64,000 bases of DNA from Oceanospirillales bacterium (GTDB lineage: Bacteria > Pseudomonadota > Gammaproteobacteria > Pseudomonadales > Balneatricaceae). The first letter of the stretch is position 1. Each line of letters starts with the position of its first letter. This document shows, piece after piece, positions 8,545 to 16,574 of this stretch. The translations under genes were made by a program, and so were the position numbers. The DNA is taken from assembly GCA_018223185.1 (NCBI GenBank), contig JAAEYW010000015.1:29119-93118 (forward strand), in the 5' to 3' direction. The notes beneath the pieces are model-generated. The model worked only from the letters and a program-made list of their open reading frames with translations, was not told the DNA's origin and made no database searches.

Positions 8545-10194
8545 ATGCAAAGAGAGTCGATGGAGTTTGATGTTGTTATAGTCGGTGCCGGACCGGCCGG
8601 ACTGTCAACCGCATGTCGCCTGATGCAACAGGCGAATGAAGCCGGGCAGGAACTGATGGTCTGCGTGGTCGAAAAGAGTGCTGAAGTCGGCGGACATATC
8701 CTTTCCGGCGCGGTGGTTGAACCCCGCGCTCTGGATGAACTGTTCCCCGAGTGGAAAGCCCAGGGCGCACCGCTTAAAACCGAAGTGACCGAAGACCAGA
8801 TCTACCTGCTGAAAAGCGGTGAGAAGGCCACCAAAATTCCTAACGGTTTAGTGCCAAAAACCATGCACAACCACGGCAACTATATTGCCAGTGTGGGTAA
8901 CCTGTGCCGCTGGTTAGGTGAGCAGGCGGAGCAACTGGGGGTCGAGATCTTCCCGGGTTTCCCCGCCTCGCACATTATCTACGGTGATGATGGCCGGGTT
9001 GCCGGTATCGGCACCGGCGATATGGGGCTGGATGAAAACGGTGAGCAGAAAGACAGCTATATGCCGGGTATGGACCTGCTGGCTAAATACACCATCTTTA
9101 CCGAAGGCTGTCGCGGCCATCTGGGTAAAGAGCTGATCGCCACGTTTGAACTGGATAAAGAGGCTGATGCCCAGCACTACGGTATCGGTATTAAAGAGCT
9201 GTGGGATATCCCTGCTGATAAGCACCAGCCCGGTCTGGTGCTGCACGGTGCCGGCTGGCCGCTGAGTGAAGCCAACGCCAGCGGTGGTTTCTTCCTCTAT
9301 CACGCTGAAGACAATCAGGTTGTGGTGGGCCTGATCACCGATCTGAACTACGAAAATCCGCATCTGAGTCCGTTTGATGAGTTCCAGCGGATGAAACACC
9401 ACCCCCTGATCTCTCAGTATCTGCAAGGCGGTAAGCGGGTGTCCTACGGTGCCCGTGCTATCACCAAAGGCGGTTTTAACGCGCTGCCGAAGATGACCAT
9501 GCCCGGCGCACTGTTGCTGGGTTGCGATGCCGGAACCCTGAACTTCGCCAAGATCAAAGGCACTCATACTGCGATGAAGTCTGGTATGGTGGCAGCAGAA
9601 ACCGTCTTTACCGCACTGAGTGGCGGAGACGAGGGCGGCAACGACCTGACCGTCTACGGTGAAAACTTCAAAAACTCCTGGGTCTATGACGAACTGTACA
9701 GCAGCCGAAACTTCGGTCCGGCGCTGCACAAATACGGCACCATGATCGGTGGCGCACTGAACTTTATCGACCAGAACATCTTCAGCCTGCCGTTCACCAT
9801 CCGTGATAACCATGCGGACTACGCCCAGCTGAAGCCAGCGTCTGAATGTCCGGTGATCAGCTATCCGAAGCCCGATGGCGTGCTGAGTTTTGACAAACCT
9901 TCCTCGGTGTTCATCTCCAACACCAACCATGAGGAAAATCAGCCCTGTCACCTGAAACTGAAAGACAGCAGCATCCCGCTGATGCAAAACCTGCCGACGT
10001 TCAACGAACCGGCGCAGCGTTACTGTCCTGCCGGGGTCTACGAAGTGCTGGAAAACGCTGCGGGAGAGAAAGTCTTCCAGATCAACAGCCAGAACTGCGT
10101 GCACTGCAAAACCTGTGATATCAAAGACCCGGCCCAGAATATTACCTGGGTGGCGCCGGAAGGCGGCGGCGGGCCGAACTACCCTAATATGTAA
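8545..10194 (+). CDS. Electron transfer flavoprotein:ubiquinone oxidoreductase
   Basis: The 549-residue, membrane-associated FAD and 4Fe-4S enzyme passes electrons from ETF to ubiquinone. The FAD Rossmann motif VIVGAGPAGLSTA is at about 11-23. The cluster ligands are Cys494 (CPAGVYEV) and the CVHCKTC motif at 518-524, followed by the usual ferredoxin-like tail DIKDPAQNITWVAPEGGGG. The start follows GAGGATAAG. It is the last gene of etfB-etfA-dehydrogenase-ETF:QO and is closed by a strong terminator. Confidence 0.97.
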   Translation: MQRESMEFDVVIVGAGPAGLSTACRLMQQANEAGQELMVCVVEKSAEVGGHILSGAVVEPRALDELFPEWKAQGAPLKTEVTEDQIYLLKSGEKATKIPNGLVPKTMHNHGNYIASVGNLCRWLGEQAEQLGVEIFPGFPASHIIYGDDGRVAGIGTGDMGLDENGEQKDSYMPGMDLLAKYTIFTEGCRGHLGKELIATFELDKEADAQHYGIGIKELWDIPADKHQPGLVLHGAGWPLSEANASGGFFLYHAEDNQVVVGLITDLNYENPHLSPFDEFQRMKHHPLISQYLQGGKRVSYGARAITKGGFNALPKMTMPGALLLGCDAGTLNFAKIKGTHTAMKSGMVAAETVFTALSGGDEGGNDLTVYGENFKNSWVYDELYSSRNFGPALHKYGTMIGGALNFIDQNIFSLPFTIRDNHADYAQLKPASECPVISYPKPDGVLSFDKPSSVFISNTNHEENQPCHLKLKDSSIPLMQNLPTFNEPAQRYCPAGVYEVLENAAGEKVFQINSQNCVHCKTCDIKDPAQNITWVAPEGGGGPNYPNM

Positions 10195-10200
10195 AAAACA

Positions 10201-10224
10201 AACGCGCCTTAGGGCGCGTTTTTT
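10201..10224 (+). terminator. Strong terminator after ETF:ubiquinone oxidoreductase
   Basis: Stem AACGCGCC / GGCGCGTT with a TTAG loop and a run of six T, immediately after the stop codon. Confidence 0.9.
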
Positions 10225-10234
10225 ACATATTAGG

Positions 10235-10610
10235 GTAGGTCAGAACGCGACTTTGTCGCTTGCTAGATCGGTGCTGCGCACCTGGCTAGATGTGAAATTC
10301 AGAGAGGTTGTTCACAACTTGCGAGTAGCTAGAGGCCGCTGCGCGGCAGACCGCACTGCGCCGCTTACCAGATCGCGTAGAACTTGCTCGTAGCGTGAAT
10401 GCCCGTGTAGGAGCGCCTTCCAGGCGCGAAAGATATATGGGTAGAGGTGGATTTGGGCAATAAATCTGCTGCTTATTTATGCTTAGATAATTCAGAACAC
10501 AAAAACGCAGACAGCAGCTTCTCCGCTTGCCAGATCGGTGCTTCGCACCTGGCTAGATGTTGCTGCGGGCTAGGGCTGCTGCGCGGTAGAGCGTGAAAAT
10601 ATAAGTCCCT
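10235..10610 (+). repeat. Stem-loop repeat cluster (3'-end hairpin family)
   Basis: A succession of short hairpins is separated by GCTTGCTAGA-type linkers: GCGACTTTGTCGC, GGTGCTGCGCACC, GCCGCTGCGCGGC and, after 10500, GGTGCTTCGCACC again. No coding capacity is seen from 10225 to 10668. A GTAGGAGCGCCTTCCAGGCGCGA hairpin of a second family lies near 10408-10430. The same hairpin family recurs next to five other genes in the window. Confidence 0.8.
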
Positions 10611-10668
10611 TTTTTGAAAGTTGTTGCTCGAAAAAGCGAGGGCTTGTGGTTTTTTGCTGGAGCAACGC

Positions 10669-11207
10669 TAGCATACCCTCTGGGTACTAGGGGCGATCTT
10701 TTACCTCTACCTTCCTGTTCTTTTTCCTTCCCACTATGCTCCTAGTGTTCCCAATGTATAACGACTCTGAGACCTCAAAAATTAACCACAGAGAACACCG
10801 AGTACACAGAGAAAGATCCAGGCCTTTTCTTTAACTCAGAAGAGATTGAACCGCTTTCTCTGGTCTCGGGTTGACCTACAATTCGCTGTGGATAATTCCT
10901 CCTATTTTCCTGACTATATATACAGTTAATTGGGATAACTCAGAAAGACTGGCACGCTTTGTCACTCAGGGGTCTTAAAAAAAGCGCGTTTTGTTACTGG
11001 CATAACCCTTTAAAGTGGTGCAGAATCAGACAGATAAGGATATCAACAGGTGTGATTATGCGCCGGTTGAAAGTGCCAAAACGCGCATGCGCGTTTTCAG
11101 GGGATGAAAAACGACGTGCTTCAGAATTACTCTTTCAGTTCAAATAGATACATACCCCTCCGCCTTATTAGTAAGGTGTCAAAACGTGCACGCACACAAT
11201 TAAAATG
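10669..11207 (+). repeat. ~540 bp repeated cassette leader, copy 1
   Basis: This stretch matches 61405-61944 almost throughout, with few indels, and ends at the same GTTAT that begins a gene cassette. Shared landmarks in order are TAGCATACCCTCTGGGTAC, AACCACAGAGAACAC, GTGGATAATTCC, TATACAGTTAATTGGGATAA, CAGACAGATAAGGATAT, the perfect palindrome AAAACGCGCATGCGCGTTTT at 11078-11097, GGGGATGAAAAACGACG and GCACACAATTAAAATG. A small frame in it (from about 10959) is not conserved in copy 2. It may contain the cassette promoter and an attI-like or relic recombination site. No integrase gene is present. Confidence 0.8.
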
Positions 11208-11236
11208 TTATGCAATATTAGAGTTAAGGAATTTAA

Positions 11237-11782
11237 ATGAGTTTTGAAGTTTCTAGAAGGTATGGTCGATATTGGGATGATTGTATGGTTCTTGATGAGG
11301 TGATACAGGATTATCCTTTTCACACTACTGGCAAGAATGAAAGAGACTTTGAAAATGGTTTCGCCACTTCACTAATCGTTGCACAACGAAATTTTAACTG
11401 CAAAGTTATAACTCAGATTGATAAATCAACTACGGTAAAGTCCGTGCACTGTTTTGGGAAAAGACATCGTCCTGACATGACGCTTGATGAGAATGGCGTT
11501 GCAATCGAGTTAAAGTATATAACCTATTCAGGATTAAAAGATGCCATCGGCCAGGGGTATCTGTATCGCCTACAATATAAATTTGTATTTCTTATTCTTG
11601 TGATTAGTGAAGATCGCAAGGATATATATGAAGACATTCATACGGGAAAAGAAAAAGCACTAGAGGATACGTTGCAGCATCTGGCAGACAATATGAATAT
11701 ATTTACCTATATCGTTCCAGCATTTAACTTAAAACCTGCGGTAAGAAAATGCTATTCATTCTTTGAACCTGTAAATGCATAA
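11237..11782 (+). CDS. Cassette gene: PD-(D/E)XK nuclease-like protein
   Basis: The 181-residue protein has no recognised family name. It carries a PD-(D/E)XK nuclease-type core: RPDM with Asp80, then AIELKYI with Glu91 and Lys93, followed by a GQGYLYRL helix (Gln106) like the QxxxY helix of several restriction-type nucleases. Base composition is AT-rich relative to neighbours, consistent with acquisition. The start follows TTAAGGAATTTAA. The gene lies inside an integron-type cassette: the cassette opens with GTTATGC at 11207 and the ORF ends inside attC at 11777-11875. A defence or DNA-processing role is possible but not shown. Confidence 0.75.
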   Translation: MSFEVSRRYGRYWDDCMVLDEVIQDYPFHTTGKNERDFENGFATSLIVAQRNFNCKVITQIDKSTTVKSVHCFGKRHRPDMTLDENGVAIELKYITYSGLKDAIGQGYLYRLQYKFVFLILVISEDRKDIYEDIHTGKEKALEDTLQHLADNMNIFTYIVPAFNLKPAVRKCYSFFEPVNA

Positions 11783-11875
11783 CAAGCGCGTGCACATGAC
11801 CTTCGGCAACTGTCACCTTTTGTGCATGCGCACAAAAGCCGCCAGTTACCTCGGCCTGTGACGCGGGCGTTAGGA
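11777..11875 (+). other. attC recombination site of cassette 1
   Basis: R'' is GCATAAC (11777-11783), the exact complement of the cassette's first bases GTTATGC (11207-11213), as expected for an integron cassette. R' is GTTAGGA (11869-11875). The outer arms TAACAAGCGCGT and ACGCGGGCGTTA pair with two mismatches. Inner arms pair imperfectly around CAACTG / CAGTTACC. The tip is a perfect hairpin, TTTTGTGC-ATGC-GCACAAAA. The arrangement resembles Vibrio-type repeats (TAACAA... ...GGGCGTTA). Confidence 0.85.
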
Positions 11876-11883
11876 GGCATAAA

Positions 11884-12396
11884 GTGGGCACAGAGTCTGT
11901 TGAAGTTATTGGTGCAATCACCAAGCTAATCCCTGTCCTTGGCGGGGCGATTATCGGTGTCATAGGGGGGCTTGTTGGAACCACATATGCTCACAAGCTT
12001 TCTAAAAATACTGACAAAACTAAAGAGAAAAAATCCAAACTGGAACAACTTGTCACTGAAGTTTTTGAGGTCGACATTTGGATTAAAAAAGAAGAAAACT
12101 ATTACCTTTACGGTGGTGAGGAAATATTAGAGCAATCACCTATATCAAAAATAGAAGCAATTCAGACTTTATACTTCTCTGAATTGAGCGACCAAGTGAC
12201 AGATTTATCCAATCACGCCATGGACTACCGTAAGTGGCTTATCGATGGTGCCCAGCTTCGATTAGCTGCGAAATCACCCTCTCCTCCAAAAGATCATATG
12301 GATAAAATCACCACCTTTTATAATCCACTAAAGGCATCAATTAACAACGTCATCAAAAAATCCAAAGAAATTAGTGGAGATTTAAATGCCTCCTAA
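11884..12396 (+). CDS. Cassette gene: small membrane-anchored hypothetical protein
   Basis: The 170-residue protein starts at GTG 11884. Its ribosome binding site GGAGG (11873-11877) lies inside the R' end of the preceding attC site. Residues about 13-34 form a glycine-rich membrane segment (LIPVLGGAIIGVIGGLVGT). A charged, lysine-rich, helical cytoplasmic part follows (KNTDKTKEKKSKLEQL...). No family is recognised. The cassette opens with GTTAGGAGGC and closes with the exact complement GCCTCCTAAC at 12388-12397, so the gene occupies essentially the whole cassette. Such single-pass proteins are common among cassette cargo of unknown function. Confidence 0.7.
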   Translation: MGTESVEVIGAITKLIPVLGGAIIGVIGGLVGTTYAHKLSKNTDKTKEKKSKLEQLVTEVFEVDIWIKKEENYYLYGGEEILEQSPISKIEAIQTLYFSELSDQVTDLSNHAMDYRKWLIDGAQLRLAAKSPSPPKDHMDKITTFYNPLKASINNVIKKSKEISGDLNAS

Positions 12397-12433
12397 CACA
12401 TATGAGCCGTCTCGGAGTCAATAGGCGATAACG
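12388..12433 (+). other. Degenerate attC site of cassette 2
   Basis: R'' GCCTCCTAAC complements GTTAGGAGGC at 11869-11878. A short stem follows (TGAGCCG / CGGAGTCA). The expected GTTRRRY end is replaced by GGCGATAACG, so the distal half appears decayed and the array ends here. Confidence 0.55.
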
Positions 12434-12440
12434 CTCTTAT

Positions 12441-12466
12441 CTGACCGCGAAGCGGTCAGGTTTTTT
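12441..12466 (+). terminator. Terminator after the two-cassette array
   Basis: Perfect stem CTGACCGC / GCGGTCAG with a GAA loop, followed by G and a run of six T. Confidence 0.85.
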
Positions 12467-12826
12467 CAATTAATCAGTCAGCCAGTTATCTTCGTCTGTC
12501 ATTGTCGTTGCCAAAACAAGTTTGCAACAAACACATATTGAGACTCTCTTATCCCGTGCTCAACGGGTGCCTACCAATACATCATCACTGACGTAAGTAG
12601 GGGTACTAGACATTCATCGGTTAACCTGAGAAAGGCGCTATTCAAAACCGTGGAATACATTTCCAGTTAGTATCAGGCTCAGTTCAGGTGCAAACTGTTT
12701 TACTGATTGTTAATGCACGCCAGTGGAGCGTCTAATCAAAGCCAGGGGCTAATGTGCCCGGACCATAAGACCTGTTGAATGTAATAAGGGTTACCAGGCC
12801 TTCGACGGTCTCTGTTATTTCCAGAA
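12467..12826. other. Gene-free stretch
   Basis: No ORF with a credible start and ribosome binding site, and no recognisable repeat, was seen. It looks like decayed sequence between the cassette array and the inverted-repeat element. Confidence 0.5.
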
Positions 12827-12830
12827 TTAA

Positions 12831-12916
12831 GGGGTCAAAGCCCTTTTACAGAAGAGTTGGACAGGTAAAGCGGGGATGCCCAAAAAGAGCGATTGATTGA
12901 AAAGGGCTTTGACCCC
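12831..12916. mobile_element. 86 bp inverted-repeat element, copy 1 (MITE-like)
   Basis: Perfect 17 bp terminal inverted repeats, GGGGTCAAAGCCCTTTT and its complement, enclose 52 bp with no coding capacity. The element is flanked by ATTAA-type sequence on both sides. A second copy at 14016-14101 differs at a single visible position (GAGTTGGAC versus GAGTTTGAC). Ends of the GGGGTCAAAG type are seen in non-autonomous elements mobilised in trans. No transposase is in the window. Confidence 0.75.
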
Positions 12917-12928
12917 ATTAATACGAGT

Positions 12929-13112
12929 AACCCAAGCCCTGCGTAGCCTGATCCAAAGTCATCAATGGCTGTGATGAGGCCTGACTTTTGGTAATATTCA
13001 ACGATACTCCTGACGAATTCACTGTCCTCAATTTTTTCCACTTCGGTAAATTCGAACATGATTTTCGAGGTAGGAAAGCCATAGGTTTCGGCCGCTTCAA
13101 GGGTGGTTGTAA
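12929..13112 (-). pseudogene. Fragment of a duplicated EAL-domain gene
   Basis: About 184 bp is nearly identical to the segment 14519-14702 of the intact EAL gene, roughly residues 108-168 (it reads MFEFTEVEKIEDSEFVRSIV and AIDDFGSGYAGLGLL). Similarity stops abruptly on both sides. The left end lies about 12 bp from the 86 bp inverted-repeat element. There is no start codon in context and no EAL signature, so it cannot encode a working phosphodiesterase. Confidence 0.85.
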
Positions 13113-13181
13113 AATTGGCTAGTTCTTAAAAGGTAGTCGTCGCTGTTTAGTCAGGACAAAATTGTTTTGCGAGAAAATCCT

Positions 13182-13352
13182 ATGACGAAGAAAGTAGTAA
13201 AGTTTGAGTTTGAGAAAGAAACGAAAAACAGTGTGCGGTATAAGGAAGTACCCGAAGAGGGAACCGCGCCCATCGTGGGCTCTTTGTATGTTCAGAAGTG
13301 GTTTGCGGGTAATAGCAAATCGATAGAGATAACGATTAGCAAAGATGACTAG
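13182..13352 (+). CDS. Small conserved-looking hypothetical protein (56 aa)
   Basis: The ORF begins MTKKVVKFEFEKETKN with a GAGAAA ribosome binding site 6 bp upstream. The charged beta-rich sequence with a VGSLYVQKWF segment looks like a compact single-domain protein; I believe similar short proteins occur sporadically in bacteria, but I cannot name a family. It stands alone among gene fragments and element copies, suggesting mobile cargo. No convincing attC pair was found around it. Confidence 0.55.
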   Translation: MTKKVVKFEFEKETKNSVRYKEVPEEGTAPIVGSLYVQKWFAGNSKSIEITISKDD

Positions 13353-13824
13353 TGGTAGCTTTTAAAAGAGTTGGCCCCAGAGGGAACTGATAACATATAT
13401 GAGGCATGTCGCAAGCAAGCCTGTGAGTTTATCCAGATCGGAGTTTGTAACATCTAAGTTGCAGATGAAGCGTGGAGGGCGTTAATTTTTCAGTGAGCAA
13501 GCTTGTCTGATATGCGCTTCGGGACCTTTAATAAAAAGGGAGTAAGATAATTCTGCTCACCCAGCTGCTGGTGCTGAAGCGGTAGAAACAAAACTGTCCC
13601 TTTTCGGTCGGTTATGTGTGTTAGCGGACAGACGGTCAGGCGCATTCTGTATATTCTAAAATGACTTGAGCACCGGAGCTGATCTGCAAACCTTCAAAGT
13701 GTATTGCCATTGTGAGTGCTGAATGCCCAGGGATGAATTAACGATGTATCAGTGCCCGGCTCAAGACCATAAACACATCAGATAGCATCAACACCCTATA
13801 TTCACCTTTAGATGAAACTCAGTT
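13353..13824. other. Gene-free, probably decayed sequence
   Basis: No supported gene was seen. A TAACATAT...GGGCGTTA stretch at about 13392-13486 looks faintly attC-like but has no matching cassette start. Confidence 0.4.
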
Positions 13825-14013
13825 TTATCCGATACGTATGCTGTGCTTTGACCCCAGTAGGCCGAATGCTTGTAACAGCCATATCACAACACCAATGACT
13901 ACGACGATGTTTTGATCTTGCGATCCATCGACAGGTACGTATTGACCAGCCAAAGCAGCTAAGATATTTTTGAATCCAGCCCATGCGAGTGAGTAAAAGA
14001 TTGATGGAGCATT
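13825..14013 (-). pseudogene. C-terminal fragment of an unidentified membrane protein
   Basis: On the minus strand an open frame runs from the inner edge of the 86 bp element at 14013 to a TAA at 13825-13827, with no start codon of its own. It reads SIFYSLAWAGFKNILAALAG, then IVVVIGVVIWLLQAFGLLGS, which looks like the end of a membrane protein. The element at 14016-14101 appears to have cut it off from its N-terminus. Confidence 0.4.
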
Positions 14014-14015
14014 AA

Positions 14016-14101
14016 GGGGTCAAAGCCCTTTTACAGAAGAGTTTGACAGGTAAAGCGGGGATGCCCAAAAAGAGCGATTGATTGAAAAGGGCTTTGACCC
14101 C
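14016..14101. mobile_element. 86 bp inverted-repeat element, copy 2 (MITE-like)
   Basis: Same 17 bp perfect terminal inverted repeats as copy 1, bounded by ATTAA on the left and TTTAAT on the right. An extra half-end, CTTGACCCCTTTAATAA, follows at about 14110-14126, suggesting nested or repeated insertion. Confidence 0.75.
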
Positions 14102-14144
14102 TTTAATAGTCTTGACCCCTTTAATAAGCAACGAACCACGAGCT

Positions 14145-14240
14145 ACTCCGACGCTTTTTCTAGCAAGCGGCGCAGCCGCGTCTAACTACTAACAAGTCAC
14201 GCAGTGACGTTCTAGCTTGCAACTGTTTTTTTAGCAGTGA
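14145..14240 (-). repeat. Hairpin repeats at the 3' end of the EAL gene
   Basis: On the minus strand these follow the EAL stop codon. Stems are GTCACTGCGTGAC (14196-14208) and GCGGCTGCGCCGC (14167-14179), joined by GCTAGAACG and TTGCTAGAAAAAGCG linkers. Confidence 0.8.
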
Positions 14241-14243
14241 CGT

Positions 14244-15023
14244 CTAGCGGTGCCCTAAAACCCACTGCTGCTCGACCTGCGGCAGGCTTTCAAAGCCGGG
14301 TTTGGCAAACAGGTATCCCTGCATCAGTTCAATGCCTGCATCGCGTAACCAGAGCATCTCCTCTTTTGTCTCAATGCCCTCAGCCAGCGGGGTAATATTG
14401 AGGTCACGAAACAGGTTCAGGCAGTGTCTGACGATAGCTTGCCGGGCTTTATGCTGATTGATATTACGAATAAGTTCCATATCGAGTTTGATGATGTTTG
14501 TCTGAAAATCAGCCAGCAACCCAAGCCCTGCGTAGCCTGATCCAAAGTCATCAATGGCTGTGATGAAGCCTGACTGTTTGTAATATTCAACGATGCTTCT
14601 GACGAACTCACTGTCCTCAATCTTTTCCACTTCGGTAAATTCGAACATTATTTTAGAGGTAGGAAAGCCATAGGTTTCGGCCGCTTCAAGGGTTGTTCGA
14701 ATGCAGCGTTCAGGTTTATAAATCGCGTTGGGCAGAAAGTTGATGCTCAGTACGGAATCAAGTTTTAATTTCGCCGCCAGAGCAATGGCTTTAACCCGGC
14801 AGAGCTGGTCAAACAGGTAGCGATTATCATCGTTAACCCGGGATATGATGGAGTAGGCGGATTCGTTGTTTAAACCCCGAACCAGTGCTTCATAGCCGAA
14901 GATCAGCCCTGTCTTGCAGTTTACAATGGGCTGAAAGGCCATCGTGAAATCGAAATCAAGACTGCTGTTATCTGCGCACCTGGCACACGAAAAGCGGTCA
15001 AAAACTATTGTTTTATCATTCAA
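14244..15023 (-). CDS. EAL-domain cyclic-di-GMP phosphodiesterase
   Basis: The 259-residue protein is almost entirely one EAL domain. EALVRG is at 45-50, INFLPN near 93-98, the metal-binding EFTE at 127-130, DDFGSGYAGL at 157-166, and KLDMELI near 178-184, so the catalytic residues appear present. An N-terminal extension carries a CxxC pair (Cys13, Cys16). It should hydrolyse cyclic-di-GMP to pGpG in the cytoplasm. A fragment of its duplicate lies at 12929-13112. The stop codon overlaps the start of a hairpin repeat cluster. Confidence 0.92.
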   Translation of the reverse strand: MNDKTIVFDRFSCARCADNSSLDFDFTMAFQPIVNCKTGLIFGYEALVRGLNNESAYSIISRVNDDNRYLFDQLCRVKAIALAAKLKLDSVLSINFLPNAIYKPERCIRTTLEAAETYGFPTSKIMFEFTEVEKIEDSEFVRSIVEYYKQSGFITAIDDFGSGYAGLGLLADFQTNIIKLDMELIRNINQHKARQAIVRHCLNLFRDLNITPLAEGIETKEEMLWLRDAGIELMQGYLFAKPGFESLPQVEQQWVLGHR

Positions 15024-15339
15024 TTTTTCGATCTCACTGAGGTCACGGTTTATCTTTCTGTTTTTACACGCTTACCAGCCGTTCTATACAGTCTGCAGGG
15101 TATGGCATTGTTGCCCAGAGCGAACAGCGCTCTGTCTTACTTAAAAAAGCAGGCCGGGTGGTTAGCTGTGTGGTGTTACCACAGGCTTCTGTTATCAATG
15201 AATACTGGCAAAAACCCGGGATGTGCACAATAGGAGGAAGGTCGAGACTGCCCAGTCTGAGATTATCTTATGAAGCATAAGGTCAGCGGGCTGTGAAACC
15301 AGCTTGATAAGACTTTCCCAGCGACGAAAGCGGGTAACC
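15024..15339. other. Gene-free stretch upstream of the EAL gene
   Basis: It presumably holds the EAL gene promoter. No ORF, terminator or repeat could be supported. Confidence 0.4.
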
Positions 15340-15468
15340 AGCGTTTGAACAACGAACTACGCCGACGCTTTTCCTGGCAAGCGACGCAGTCGCGTCTAAC
15401 GACTAGCGAGTCACGCAGTGACGTTCTAACAACTGTTTTTGTAGCAGTGACGTTCTAGCAACTCTTAG
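15340..15468 (-). repeat. Hairpin repeats at the 3' end of the luciferase-like gene
   Basis: On the minus strand, starting right after the stop codon: GCTAGAACGTCACTGC, then GTCACTGCGTGAC, then GCGACTGCGTCGC, then CCAGGAAAAGCG. Order, linkers and polarity are the same as at 14145-14240. Confidence 0.8.
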
Positions 15469-16476
15469 TTAGAACCCCTTCATGAGCTGGGTATAGCTAT
15501 CCAGCCGGTCTGCCTGACTGTGTGTTACGGCCACCGTGGCAACCTCGTTGCAGTCAAAGGCTTTCGTCAGCTGAGTGATCTCTTCGGCACACTGTTCGGG
15601 TGTACCGACGGTATAGCCATTGAGGATGTGATCATATTCAGCCTGATGGGCCGGCGAAAATGCTTTATAACGATCCTGAACGTCTGCCGGGGTGAGGAAG
15701 GCTTCGCGGATTCCCAGCTGGGCGGCCAGTTTCCGGTATACCGCTGTACCCGCCCGCAGTCTGGCTTCCTCTTCTGTGTCGGCACAGATGCAGGCGATGG
15801 CCAGCATTCTGTTGGGCGTACCCTGGTGTTCTGCGCGTTTCCACTGTTCCAGATACTCGCTGAAGATCGACGGATGGCAGTTATCCGGATCAATAAACCT
15901 GGCCAGGGCAATGTTATACCCCAGATGGCCAGCCAGCCCGGCACTGCCGCCGCTGGAACCGAGCATCCACAGTTCGGGTTGTGGGCTGCTGTCGGGCAGG
16001 ACTTTGATCTGGCTGTACGGGTTGTTTTGCGGCAGGTTGCCTTCGATAAACCCTTTGAGCAGCTGAGCCTGCTGCGCATAGAGATCGCCATGATGCGGCT
16101 GATGGGGGAATGCCAGTGCCTGGGAGGTGAGGCCGGTTCCGCCGGGCGCACGGCCAACACCAAGGTCGATACGGTCCGGAAAGAGTGTGGCCATCATCTT
16201 GAAGCATTCAGCGACTTTGAGCGGGCTGTAGTGGCTTAACATTACCCCGCCACTGCCAACCCGGATGTTATTGGTCACGCTGGCGATAGCGGTCGCCAGG
16301 ATTTCCGGGCACGGGTTGGCAAAGTGGATACTGTCGTGGTGTTCTGCCACCCAGTAACGGTAGTAACCCAGTTCGTCGCACAGCTTAGCCAGCTCTATCG
16401 TCAGCTGAGGGGCTTCTATTGCGGGGTGGGAACCGTGAACCGGTGACTGATCAACAACAGACAGTTTAATGCTCAT
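15469..16476 (-). CDS. LLM-class flavin-dependent oxidoreductase (MsnO8/YhbW-like)
   Basis: The 335-residue protein has the bacterial luciferase-like TIM-barrel fold. The family pattern is clear: LSVVDQSPV at the N-terminus, ELGYYRYWVAEHH (about 36-48), ATAIASVTNNIRVGSGGVML (about 62-81), RIDLGVGRAPGG, and WMLGSSGGSAGLAGHLG. It would use reduced FMN or F420-like flavin and O2. The substrate is unknown; E. coli YhbW is the closest well-known relative. The start follows AGGAGA. It is a single gene, not in an operon with its neighbours. Confidence 0.9.
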   Translation of the reverse strand: MSIKLSVVDQSPVHGSHPAIEAPQLTIELAKLCDELGYYRYWVAEHHDSIHFANPCPEILATAIASVTNNIRVGSGGVMLSHYSPLKVAECFKMMATLFPDRIDLGVGRAPGGTGLTSQALAFPHQPHHGDLYAQQAQLLKGFIEGNLPQNNPYSQIKVLPDSSPQPELWMLGSSGGSAGLAGHLGYNIALARFIDPDNCHPSIFSEYLEQWKRAEHQGTPNRMLAIACICADTEEEARLRAGTAVYRKLAAQLGIREAFLTPADVQDRYKAFSPAHQAEYDHILNGYTVGTPEQCAEEITQLTKAFDCNEVATVAVTHSQADRLDSYTQLMKGF

Positions 16477-16574
16477 TAGAATCTCCTGAAATTATTAATA
16501 TGTTAATTAATTTTGCCGGTGAGATCAATGAGGCGATCAGCGGTTGTTGATGATAGCAATATGCAGAGCTGAGA

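Noticed and set aside
8914-10104. 396-residue minus-strand frame
   Set aside because: It is antisense to ETF:ubiquinone oxidoreductase, whose FAD and 4Fe-4S motifs are intact.
10959-11147. 62-codon frame inside leader copy 1
   Set aside because: It starts at TTG without a ribosome binding site, and the frame is not kept in copy 2, which has indels at the poly-A stretch.
12929-13112. Two small minus-strand EAL-like frames as genes
   Set aside because: They are a fragment of the duplicated EAL gene, without the EAL motif or a start signal.
13392-13486. TAACATAT...GGGCGTTA stretch resembling attC after the 56-residue ORF
   Set aside because: The bases before R'' (TGATAAC) have no complementary GTTATCA upstream of the ORF, and the arms pair poorly.
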